From contig JAHEGP010000065.1 of assembly GCA_024645065.1 (NCBI GenBank), positions 1 through 13,617 of the forward strand: a stretch of 13,617 bases of DNA, written 5' to 3'. Both the position numbers and the translations under genes were made by a program. Shown in pieces: positions 7,403 through 13,617 of this stretch. The notes beneath the pieces were generated by a model that saw only the letters and a list, made by a program, of their open reading frames with translations, was not told the origin of the DNA and searched no databases. Each line of letters opens with the position of its first letter. The first letter of the stretch is position 1. The DNA is from Cellvibrionales bacterium (GTDB lineage Bacteria; Pseudomonadota; Gammaproteobacteria; Pseudomonadales; JAHEGP01).

Positions 7403-7456
7403 ACCTGGAAACCGCAGTTGGGCGCGGAATTATCGGCAAATCCCCCAGTGGCAGGC
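7400..7456. repeat. 57-base dispersed intergenic repeat, copy A
   Basis: This stretch matches 13212-13268 in the same orientation at 49 of 57 positions without gaps, including an uninterrupted identical run of 23 bases at its left end. It begins TAAACCTGGAAACCGCAG. Its left edge touches the -35 of the proposed rpsB promoter, so the repeat would fill roughly -35 to -90 of that promoter. Neither copy shows flanking direct repeats or inverted termini that would mark a known mobile element. The function is unknown. Confidence 0.7.
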
Positions 7457-7632
7457 AGGGCTTCCCTCGCCGCCAATGGCCTGGGCCGCATCCGGCGCAG
7501 TCCTTGCCAGGAGTGGGAACGACGCTGCGGGCCTGCAGGGCAGTGCCTGCGACGCCAGGCGATCAACTCGCGCTGTTGCGTGCTGTTGGGGTAGAATAAC
7601 CGCGTATTTTAGTCAGGCAAACAGATTCCACT
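7457..7632. other. GC-rich intergenic stretch upstream of map
   Basis: No gene is supported here. There are short local inverted repeats (for example GCAGG and CCTGC around 7535-7550, and the palindrome CCTGCAGG) and a -10-like TAGAAT at 7592-7597 pointing toward map, but no convincing -35 at the right spacing. A map promoter somewhere in this stretch is expected but not resolved. Confidence 0.4.
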
Positions 7633-8478
7633 ATGGCTGTAACTATCAAAACCCCAGAAGAGATTGAAAAAATGCGCGTCGCCGGGCGGCTGGCGGCCGA
7701 GGTACTGGAAATGGTCGCTCCCCATGTCCAGGTCGGCGTCAGCACCGGAGAATTGGACCGGATCTGTCACGACTACATTGTCGACGTACAGCAGGCCGTC
7801 CCGGCGCCACTGAATTACAAGGGATTTCCGAAGTCGATTTGTACTTCGGTCAACCAGGTAGTCTGCCACGGCATCCCCTCCGACAGTAAAGTGCTCAAGC
7901 AAGGCGATATCGTCAATGTCGACATCACCGTTATCAAGGACGGTTTTCATGGCGATACCAGCGCCATGTTTCTGGTGGGGCGGGTCGACTCGCACAACAA
8001 ACGCCTGGTGAAAATTACTCAGGAGTGCCTCTACCGGGCGATCGACATCGTCAGGCCCGGCGCCACTTTGGGGGATATCGGTCACGTTATCCAAAGCTAC
8101 GCAGAGGCCAACCACTACTCGGTGGTGCGCGATTATTGCGGCCATGGCATTGGCCGCGTGTTCCACGAGGAGCCCCAGGTCATGCACTTTGGCAAACCTG
8201 GTGCCGGCCTGCGCCTCGAACAAGGCATGACTTTCACCATCGAACCGATGATCAATGCGGGCGGATATCGCACCAAGCTCAATCGCAAGGACGGCTGGAC
8301 CGTGACTACTGTCGACCGCCGGCCCTCGGCACAATGGGAGCATACCCTGGCTGTCACCGCCGATGGCTGCGAGGTGCTCACAGCGCGTGCAGACGAGCCC
8401 TATTTTGGCCAGGCGAGAGCCAGCCGAGGGGGCCTGGAGCTGGCCAGCGTTGCAGTCAAAGCCAACGGATCCAGCTGA
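7633..8478 (+). CDS. map: Type I methionine aminopeptidase
   Basis: Cytosolic metalloprotease that removes the initiator methionine from nascent proteins with small second residues. The protein has 281 residues, against 264 in E. coli. It opens with MAVTIKTPEEIEKMRVAGRL. All five metal ligands of the pita-bread fold are present: D97 (GDIVNVD), D108 (FHGDTS), H171 (YCGHGIGR), E204 (FTIEPM) and E236 (SAQWEHT). The substrate-site histidines H79 (VVCHGIP) and H178 (FHEEPQV) are also there. The last 25 or so residues, after ARADEPYF, form a low-conservation tail longer than in E. coli. The start is fixed by homology; the Shine-Dalgarno match (AGGC) is weak. It is transcribed divergently from rpsB, as in E. 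coli, and its TGA overlaps the glnD ATG by one base. Confidence 0.98.
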   Translation: MAVTIKTPEEIEKMRVAGRLAAEVLEMVAPHVQVGVSTGELDRICHDYIVDVQQAVPAPLNYKGFPKSICTSVNQVVCHGIPSDSKVLKQGDIVNVDITVIKDGFHGDTSAMFLVGRVDSHNKRLVKITQECLYRAIDIVRPGATLGDIGHVIQSYAEANHYSVVRDYCGHGIGRVFHEEPQVMHFGKPGAGLRLEQGMTFTIEPMINAGGYRTKLNRKDGWTVTTVDRRPSAQWEHTLAVTADGCEVLTARADEPYFGQARASRGGLELASVAVKANGSS

Positions 8479-11174
8479 TGATAGCCCAACCAAGTACCTG
8501 CTCTGAGCGCAGCCAACAGATCTACGCCCGCCTGAATACCTGCGAACACGCCATTGAAACCCTGCGTGCAGTCAACACCGATACCATGGCCGAGCTTAAT
8601 AGACGCTACGAGAATAACGAGGATATCGCTAATCTGGTACAGGCCAGATCGACGTTTATCGACGATCTGCTGGCGGCGGTGTGGACCTGGTGTGGCCTGC
8701 CCCAGGACCGGGACATGTGCCTGATAGCTGTGGGCGGCTATGGACGCGGCGAATTGCACCCGCACTCGGATATCGACCTGATGATTCTGGTTGAGCCCCA
8801 GGCTGAAGAAACTCACAAGGCAGAGCTCGAGAAGTTCGTCACCCTGCTCTGGGATATCAAACTCGATATCGGCCACAGCGTGCGAACAATGGAGCAATGC
8901 ATTGAAACGGCCGGCCGCGATATTTCGGTCGTTACCAATCTAATGGAATCGCGCCTGATAACGGGTGACCCTGCCGCGCACCAGGAATTGCGCGCCGCTA
9001 CCGGTCCCAACGCCATGTGGGACAGCCGCGCTTTTTATCAGGCCAAGTGGGACGAACAGAAAGCCCGGCATCGAAAGTACGCTGACACCGAATACAACCT
9101 CGAACCCAACCTCAAGTCCAGCCCCGGGGGTCTGCGTGACGTCCAGACCATCGGCTGGATTGCCAAGCGCCATTTCCAGACCGCTGATCTGGAGCAATTG
9201 GTAGCCCGCAATTTTTTAACCCGTGACGAATTTCGGTTGCTCAACGAAGGCCGGGATTTTCTCTGGCTGGTGCGCTGGGCATTACACAACCTTGCCGGCA
9301 GAGCCGAAGATCGGCTGTTGTTCGAACACCAGCGCGAGTTGGCAAAAAAGTTTGGCTTCATCGATAGCGATGAAGGCCTCGCGATCGAGAAATTCATGCA
9401 GCTTTACTATCGTTGGGCGCTCGCGCTGTCCGGACTCAACGACCTTGTGGTGCAATTGTATGACGAGGCAATCCTGCGTGCCTGTGACCCGGAAACCATA
9501 CATTCAATAAACCAGCGCTTCTTCGTGCGCAATAACTATATCGATGTGGCCAACGACAAGGTCTTCAAGACCACTCCCAGCGCGGTCATGGAAATTTTTG
9601 TCCTCATGGCGCAAAATGAAAATATCATAGGGCCAAGAGCGTCTACCATTCGCCTGCTGCGGGAAGCCAGCGAGAGCATCGGCGACGACTTTCGTAACGA
9701 CCCGCGCAACAGGCAGGCGTTCATTCGGCTACTGCGCTCACCCTATAAAATCGCCACCCAGCTGCAGCGCATGAATCGCTTCGGCATTCTGGGCAAGTAT
9801 CTTCCCGAATTTGGTCGTATTGTAGGCAAGATGCAGCACGACCTTTTCCATATCTATACCGTCGATGCGCACACCATCCAGGTGGTGAAAAATATGCGCC
9901 TGTTTGCCCACGATGAGTTCGCTGACCGCTATTCCCTGGCCGCCAGCATTCTCAAGCGCTTGCCGAAGCTGGAATTGCTCTATATCGCCGGACTGTACCA
10001 TGATATCGCCAAGGGTCGCGGCGGCGATCACTCGCGCATGGGCGCTATAGACGCCGCCGCATTTTGCACCCGCCACGGCTTCAATGCCCGCGATAGCCAC
10101 CTGGTGGTGTGGCTGGTCAACAATCACCTGCTCATGTCGAGCACCTCGCAACGCAAGGATATCACCGACCCGGAAGTGATCCGCGAGTTCGCACTGGAAA
10201 TGCAGGACCAGGAACGGCTGGACTATCTTTATGCACTTACCGTGGCAGACATCAATGCGACCAACCCCAAGCTGTGGAATAGCTGGCGCGCATCCCTGTT
10301 GCGCCAACTGTACCTGGAAACCCGCCGTGCGCTGCGTGTTAGCGTCGAGAATTACAGTCACAAGAGCGACTGGATAGAGGACTGCAAGGAAAATGCAATC
10401 CGGCTGCTGGAGGACAAGGGCTACGATGCCGACGATATCATCGCGTGCTGGAACAGCCCCGATGAAGATTATTTCCTGCGCGAGACACCCACTGATATTT
10501 GCTGGCACACCGAGGCCATTCTTCGGCAAAAGGACAAGTCGGCACCGCTGATACTGATAAAGGATACAACCTCAAGGCAATATGAGGGTGCGACCCAGAT
10601 ATTTGTCTATACCCAGAGCTACCCACAACTATTTGCCGTGATGTCGGCGAGCTTCGAGCAGTTGCAGCTGAGCATCCAGGATGCCCGCATCTTTCGCAAT
10701 GCGAGTGACTACAGCATAGACACCTACATTGTCCTGGACCCCGAAGGTGAGCCGATTGGCAATGACCCCCAGAGGACGGACGAAATCAAACAGGTTCTGC
10801 GCAAAGCTGTCATCGAGCGTCGTTCGCCCAGCAACCAGTGGGATAAACTCGTCACGCGTCAGCTCAAGTACTTTGATTATCCCTCCGATGTCAAAATCAG
10901 TCACGATGATGTCAAGACCATCGTCGAACTGGTCAGTCCGGATCGGCCGGGGCTTTTGGCACGGGTGAGTCGAGTGTTCCTTGATTTCGACCTGCACCTG
11001 CAAAATGCCCGCATCTGTACTCTGGGTGAACGCGTGGAAGACGTATTTTTTGTCACCGACCAGGACGGCAACCCGGTTACCGAGCCTGAACGCCAGGAAG
11101 CGCTGCGATCCGCCCTCTGCGCCAGCCTTGATCAAAAGGCGGGCCTCACGCCCAGGGTGCAGGCATTCGAATGA
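8478..11174 (+). CDS. glnD: Bifunctional PII uridylyltransferase / uridylyl-removing enzyme
   Basis: Glutamine sensor of nitrogen control. It uridylylates PII (GlnB/GlnK) when glutamine is low and removes UMP when it is high, setting glutamine synthetase and NtrBC activity. The protein has 898 residues, against 890 in E. coli. The nucleotidyltransferase domain carries VGGYGRGELHPHSDIDLMIL at 85-104 with catalytic D98 and D100. The linker includes NLKSSPGGLRDVQT at 211-224. The HD hydrolase domain has DAHTI at 463-467 and LYHDIAKGRGGDHS at 506-519 with H508 and D509. Two C-terminal ACT domains lie at about 708-785 and 813-890; the second starts VELVSPDRPGLLARV. The frame is open upstream to 8025, but that part lies inside map. 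The ATG at 8478, overlapping the map stop as TGATG, gives the family length. It overlaps dapC by 4 bases. Confidence 0.98.
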   Translation: MIAQPSTCSERSQQIYARLNTCEHAIETLRAVNTDTMAELNRRYENNEDIANLVQARSTFIDDLLAAVWTWCGLPQDRDMCLIAVGGYGRGELHPHSDIDLMILVEPQAEETHKAELEKFVTLLWDIKLDIGHSVRTMEQCIETAGRDISVVTNLMESRLITGDPAAHQELRAATGPNAMWDSRAFYQAKWDEQKARHRKYADTEYNLEPNLKSSPGGLRDVQTIGWIAKRHFQTADLEQLVARNFLTRDEFRLLNEGRDFLWLVRWALHNLAGRAEDRLLFEHQRELAKKFGFIDSDEGLAIEKFMQLYYRWALALSGLNDLVVQLYDEAILRACDPETIHSINQRFFVRNNYIDVANDKVFKTTPSAVMEIFVLMAQNENIIGPRASTIRLLREASESIGDDFRNDPRNRQAFIRLLRSPYKIATQLQRMNRFGILGKYLPEFGRIVGKMQHDLFHIYTVDAHTIQVVKNMRLFAHDEFADRYSLAASILKRLPKLELLYIAGLYHDIAKGRGGDHSRMGAIDAAAFCTRHGFNARDSHLVVWLVNNHLLMSSTSQRKDITDPEVIREFALEMQDQERLDYLYALTVADINATNPKLWNSWRASLLRQLYLETRRALRVSVENYSHKSDWIEDCKENAIRLLEDKGYDADDIIACWNSPDEDYFLRETPTDICWHTEAILRQKDKSAPLILIKDTTSRQYEGATQIFVYTQSYPQLFAVMSASFEQLQLSIQDARIFRNASDYSIDTYIVLDPEGEPIGNDPQRTDEIKQVLRKAVIERRSPSNQWDKLVTRQLKYFDYPSDVKISHDDVKTIVELVSPDRPGLLARVSRVFLDFDLHLQNARICTLGERVEDVFFVTDQDGNPVTEPERQEALRSALCASLDQKAGLTPRVQAFE

Positions 11175-12367
11175 ATCCCGACCTGGAGCGTCTGCACTCC
11201 TATCCCTTTGAGAAGCTCGCGGCGCTGAAACAAGGCGTCCGCCCGCCCGCGGGGCTAGCACCCATTTTGCTCTCCATCGGTGAGCCGCAACACCGGGCGC
11301 CGGAGCTGGTGCTTGCCGCACTGTCCGCGCATATGCAGAACATCGCCAAATATCCCAACACCCGGGGCACCGTTGAGTTGCGTCAGGCGATCAGTGACTG
11401 GTTGCAACGGCGCTTCAAGCTGCCCGCCTCAATGGTCGACCCCGAAACTCGCATCCTGCCGGCCAACGGTACCCGCGAAGCCCTGTTTGCTTTTGCCCAG
11501 GCCTGCCTCGACCGCAGCCAACAGCCCATGGTGCTGATGCCCAACCCTTTCTACCAAATCTACGAAGGCGCGGCCCTTCTCGCCGGCGGTGAACCACACT
11601 ACCTCGACTGCCCCGCTGATCAGGACTTCCTTCCCGACTATGACCATATCAGTGACACCGTGTGGCGGCGCTGCCAACTGCTTTACCTCTGCAGCCCGGG
11701 CAATCCAACCGGCGCGGTCACCGACATCGAAAGCCTCAAGGGCCTGATCGAGCTGGCGCAGCGCCACGACTTCATTATTGCCTCGGATGAGTGTTACTCC
11801 GAAATCTATCGCGACGAGCAACAACAGCCGCCGGGCCTGTTGCAGGCCGCAGCCGAGCTTGGCCTGGATAACTTCAAGCGCTGCGTGGCCTTCCATAGCC
11901 TGTCCAAGCGCTCCAACCTCGCCGGCTTGCGCTCGGGCTTTGTCGCCGGCGACCCTGAGGTGATACGGCAGTTTTTCAAATACCGCACCTACCACGGCTG
12001 TGCGATGCCAGTGCAGGTACAAATGGCGAGTATTGCCGCGTGGCAGGACGAGGCCCATGTGGTCGCCAACCGCAGCGCATACAGGGACAAATTCAGTGCC
12101 GTCGCTGAGATACTGGCGCCGGCCATGGACTTTGTTATGCCGGATGCCGGCTTCTATCTTTGGGCCAGAACCCCCATCAGTGATACCGAATTCTGCCGGG
12201 AGTTGTACCGACAGCAAAATGTGACCTTATTGCCCGGCAGTTACCTGGGCCGTGACAACAAAGGCGTCAACCCGGGCAATGGCTATGTTCGCATCGCCCT
12301 GGTGCCACCGATAGAGCAATGTTGCGAGGCAGCCAGGCGTATCGCTGACTATATTACCAGTGCCTGA
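11171..12367 (+). CDS. dapC: Succinyldiaminopimelate aminotransferase (class I/II PLP enzyme)
   Basis: Predicted to transfer the amino group from glutamate to N-succinyl-2-amino-6-oxopimelate in the succinylase route to diaminopimelate and lysine, supplying peptidoglycan and protein. The protein has 398 residues. Fold-type I hallmarks are present: PNTRGTVELRQAI at 62-74, NGTREALFAF at 99-108, CSPGNPTGAV at 174-183 with Asn178, SDECYSEIY at 205-213 with the PLP Asp206 and Tyr209, SLSKRSNLAGLRSGF at 243-257 with the Schiff-base Lys246, and the carboxylate-binding Arg374 in YVRIAL. The exact substrate is inferred from resemblance to the DapC subfamily and from position after glnD, as in Pseudomonas; related aminotransferases share all these motifs. 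The ATGA overlap with glnD suggests translational coupling. Confidence 0.9.
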   Translation: MNPDLERLHSYPFEKLAALKQGVRPPAGLAPILLSIGEPQHRAPELVLAALSAHMQNIAKYPNTRGTVELRQAISDWLQRRFKLPASMVDPETRILPANGTREALFAFAQACLDRSQQPMVLMPNPFYQIYEGAALLAGGEPHYLDCPADQDFLPDYDHISDTVWRRCQLLYLCSPGNPTGAVTDIESLKGLIELAQRHDFIIASDECYSEIYRDEQQQPPGLLQAAAELGLDNFKRCVAFHSLSKRSNLAGLRSGFVAGDPEVIRQFFKYRTYHGCAMPVQVQMASIAAWQDEAHVVANRSAYRDKFSAVAEILAPAMDFVMPDAGFYLWARTPISDTEFCRELYRQQNVTLLPGSYLGRDNKGVNPGNGYVRIALVPPIEQCCEAARRIADYITSA

Positions 12368-12442
12368 ATCCCCGACGAGCACAACACCGTGGCGATGCAG
12401 ACTGCACCTTGCGCCAGAGCAGGCCAACAGCAAGTTAACACC

Positions 12443-13096
12443 ATGACCAAACTGCAAAGAGCAGCTTATATCCGGCAGCGGCTGGCCGAACTTTACCCAA
12501 ACCCTCCCATCCCGCTGCAGCACAAGGACCCCTTTACCTTGCTCGTTGCCGTGCTGCTTTCAGCCCAGTGCACCGATGAGCGGGTCAACAAAGTTACCCC
12601 TGCCCTGTTTGAACTGGCTGATAACCCGGCTGCAATGGCCGAGCGCAACGCGGAGCAAGTGGAGGCGATCGTTCGCCCCTGCGGATTGGCTCCGCGCAAG
12701 GCTCGCGCCATTGTCGAACTGTCCAGAATCCTGATTGCGCAGTACGAGGGACAGGTGCCAGCCGATATGAAAGCACTGGAAGAACTTCCCGGCGTAGGAC
12801 ATAAAACCGCCAGCGTGGTCATGTCGCAGGCTTTTGGCGAGCCCGCCTTTCCTGTCGACACCCACATTCATCGTTTGGCGCAGCGCTGGGGACTAACTAA
12901 CGGAAAAAACGTGGTGCAGACGGAGCGCGACCTGAAGAAGCTCTTCCCAGCCGCCAGCTGGAACGATCTCCACCTGCAGATTATCTATTATGGACGGGAG
13001 TTTTGTAGCGCGCGCGGTTGCGATGGCACGGTGTGTGAGATCTGCCGGCACTGTTACCCACAGCGCAGCAAACCGGTAAAGTTGCGCAGGCCCTGA
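12443..13096 (+). CDS. nth: Endonuclease III-like DNA glycosylase/AP lyase with atypical cysteine cluster
   Basis: Base-excision repair enzyme acting on oxidised pyrimidines with associated AP lyase. From the ATG at 12443 it has 217 residues, close to the 211 of E. coli Nth, and MTKLQRAAYIRQRLAEL aligns with the E. coli N-terminus. The ATG at 12389 would add 18 residues without visible homology, and neither start has a strong ribosome binding site. FTLLVAVLLSAQCTDERVNK is at 31-50. The helix-hairpin-helix LPGVGHKTA at 115-123 carries catalytic Lys121, and PVDTHIHR has catalytic Asp139. The C-terminal cysteines are C188, C193, C198, C201 and C204. They do not follow the usual C-x6-C-x2-C-x5-C iron-sulfur spacing of E. 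coli Nth, so cluster ligation is uncertain. It lies 75 bases after dapC with no clear promoter or terminator between. Confidence 0.93.
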   Translation: MTKLQRAAYIRQRLAELYPNPPIPLQHKDPFTLLVAVLLSAQCTDERVNKVTPALFELADNPAAMAERNAEQVEAIVRPCGLAPRKARAIVELSRILIAQYEGQVPADMKALEELPGVGHKTASVVMSQAFGEPAFPVDTHIHRLAQRWGLTNGKNVVQTERDLKKLFPAASWNDLHLQIIYYGREFCSARGCDGTVCEICRHCYPQRSKPVKLRRP

Positions 13097-13110
13097 TTCG
13101 GTTGACCAGT

Positions 13111-13143
13111 CAATGGGCGGTTGCGCCAGGCTGACCGCCATTG
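13111..13143 (+). other. Strong hairpin just downstream of nth
   Basis: CAATGG-G-CGGT (13111-13121) pairs with ACCGCCATTG (13134-13143), giving 10 bp with a single bulged G and a 12-base loop, starting 14 bases after the nth stop. No T-rich tract follows, so it is not a textbook intrinsic terminator. It could mark a processed 3' end or a Rho-assisted stop. A smaller TTGA-ccag-TCAA repeat (13102-13113) abuts it. Confidence 0.5.
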
Positions 13144-13211
13144 GACGACTCTGGCCTATGCTGCCATCTGGCTCACCCGGGCTGGAGCACAGTTGTGAAA
13201 TGGCGTGCCGA

Positions 13212-13268
13212 TAAACCTGGAAACCGCAGTTGGGGGCGGAATTACCGAAAAATCCCGGATTAGCAGGC
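13212..13268. repeat. 57-base dispersed intergenic repeat, copy B
   Basis: Second copy of the element at 7400-7456, same orientation, 49 of 57 identical. It sits between nth and the ArsC-family gene, about 84 bases before the latter's start. Differences between the copies cluster toward the right end. Both retain CCGC and GCGG arms about 8 bases apart. Just right of it, CCGGATT and AATTCCGG (13256-13279, partly inside the repeat) could extend a local fold. Confidence 0.7.
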
Positions 13269-13298
13269 CGCAATTCCGGCTTGCCCGGGGGACATCCA

Positions 13299-13323
13299 GC
13301 ATACTGTCGAAGTATGCTATTCT
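13299..13323 (+). promoter_or_regulatory. Extended -10 promoter with operator-like palindrome before yffB
   Basis: TGC-TATTCT (13315-13323) is an extended -10 element (TATTCT is 4 of 6 to TATAAT with TGN in front). No good -35 is found at normal spacing. Immediately upstream, GCATAC and GTATGC (13299-13304 and 13312-13317) form a perfect 6-bp inverted repeat around TGTCGAA, covering the -35 to -10 spacer, where a repressor would block RNA polymerase. Transcription would start near 13330, about 23 bases before the ATG. A GC-poor terminator for nth is a less likely reading. Confidence 0.45.
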
Positions 13324-13352
13324 AGGCGTTTTTATCCGAGCCCTTCCAAACC

Positions 13353-13617
13353 ATGGCTGTCACCCTTCACGGCATCAAGAATTGCGACTCGGTCAAGAGA
13401 GCGCGCCAGTGGTTGCAGGCGCAGCAAATCGATTACGAGTTTCGTGACTTTCGCCAGCGCCCGCCCGCGTTGGAGGAAATTGAAAGCTGGATGCAACACT
13501 GTGATTGGCACCAGCTGCTGAACAAACGCTCCACCAGTTGGAAAAACCTGTCACAGGCTGAACGCGACCGGGCGGTTGACCCCAGTGCCGTGGCACAATT
13601 GCTGCACGCCAATGCCA
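13353..13617 (+). CDS. yffB: ArsC-family (YffB/Spx/MgsR-like) thioredoxin-fold protein, 3' end cut by window
   Basis: The first 88 codons are present and the frame is open to the window edge. The protein begins MAVTLHGIKNCDSVKRARQW, with the single catalytic-type Cys11 in NCDSVK, the ArsC-family Cys position (no CxxC). IDYEFRDFR at 26-34 and LLNKRSTSWKNL at 55-66 are hallmarks of the YffB branch of the arsenate reductase-like family, usually about 115 residues, so roughly 25-30 are missing. YffB has been linked to glutathione-dependent thiol chemistry, but its physiological role is not established, and arsenate reductase activity should not be assumed. In E. coli yffB precedes dapE, so dap genes beyond the edge would fit with dapC here. 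It has its own candidate promoter and a weak ribosome binding site. Confidence 0.9.
   Translation, partial: MAVTLHGIKNCDSVKRARQWLQAQQIDYEFRDFRQRPPALEEIESWMQHCDWHQLLNKRSTSWKNLSQAERDRAVDPSAVAQLLHANA

Noticed and set aside
7050..7439. 129-codon frame on the minus strand in the rpsB leader, ending over the rpsB ATG
   Set aside because: It would start upstream of the proposed promoter, has no homology I recognise, and overlaps a region better explained as promoter plus structured leader.
7592..7597. TAGAAT as -10 box of map
   Set aside because: No acceptable -35 at 15-19 bases and no TGN extension; kept only as a remark.
7314..7667. 117-codon frame on the plus strand through repeat copy A into map
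   Set aside because: No good ribosome binding site and no recognised domain; it overlaps the start of map out of frame. Only its short repeat-derived part has any hint of codon-like conservation.
8025..8477. Upstream extension of the glnD frame by 151 codons
   Set aside because: Fully inside map in another frame; the ATG at 8478 gives the usual GlnD length and starts at the map stop.
7609..8493. Open frame of 294 codons on the minus strand
   Set aside because: Antisense of map over its whole length; map has all five metal ligands.
9738..10529. Open frame of 263 codons on the minus strand
   Set aside because: Antisense to the HD domain region of glnD; an artefact of GC-rich codon use.
11429..12217. 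Open frame of 262 codons on the minus strand
   Set aside because: Antisense to dapC, whose PLP-binding motifs are intact.
12389..12442. Upstream ATG adding 18 residues to nth
   Set aside because: The extra residues show no Nth similarity, and the ATG at 12443 aligns with the E. coli start. The choice rests on homology because neither start has a strong ribosome binding site.

Overview
The window is a stretch of core housekeeping chromosome from a gammaproteobacterium. All protein-coding genes found are recognisable and intact except the two cut by the window edges. The left-hand order, rpsB-tsf-pyrH-frr-uppS-cdsA-dxr-rseP read leftward, has dxr after cdsA. That is the arrangement I know from Pseudomonas; in E. 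coli dxr sits between frr and uppS. Having map-glnD-dapC on the other side of rpsB also fits the Pseudomonas neighbourhood. Together with moderately high GC and the protein sequences, this suggests a member of Pseudomonadales or the marine relatives formerly called Cellvibrionales. The lineage is an inference and the genus cannot be fixed by eye. I see no insertion sequence, prophage, tRNA, rRNA, CRISPR array or defence system.

Left half (1-7053, minus strand): an eight-gene cluster reading leftward. rpsB and tsf (ribosomal protein S2 and EF-Ts) come first. A hairpin plus T-rich tract between tsf and pyrH looks like an intrinsic terminator or attenuator. It separates this translation pair from pyrH (UMP kinase), frr (ribosome recycling), uppS (undecaprenyl diphosphate synthase), cdsA (CDP-diacylglycerol synthase), dxr (first committed step of the MEP isoprenoid pathway) and rseP (site-2 protease of the envelope stress response, truncated by the window edge). 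The theme moves from translation to envelope precursor supply: dxr leads to the isoprenyl units used by uppS, and cdsA feeds phospholipid synthesis.

Centre (7054-7632): a 579-base divergent intergenic region between rpsB (leftward) and map (rightward). It holds a plausible sigma70 promoter for rpsB with a GC-rich discriminator, a leader of about 315 nt with a 10-bp long-range closing stem just upstream of the rpsB ribosome binding site (consistent with an autoregulatory S2 leader), and one copy of a 57-base dispersed repeat.

Right half (7633-13617, plus strand): map (methionine aminopeptidase), glnD (PII uridylyltransferase) and dapC (succinyldiaminopimelate aminotransferase) overlap by 1 and 4 bases and are probably translationally coupled. 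They are followed by nth (endonuclease III, with unusual iron-sulfur cysteine spacing) and, after 256 noncoding bases, the start of a YffB/Spx-like ArsC-family gene cut by the window end. The nth-yffB gap carries a strong hairpin, the second copy of the 57-base repeat, and a perfect inverted repeat abutting an extended -10 promoter.

No new multi-gene system is visible. The least explained elements are noncoding: the 57-base repeat shared by two intergenic regions, the rpsB leader fold, and the operator-like palindrome in front of the ArsC-family gene.
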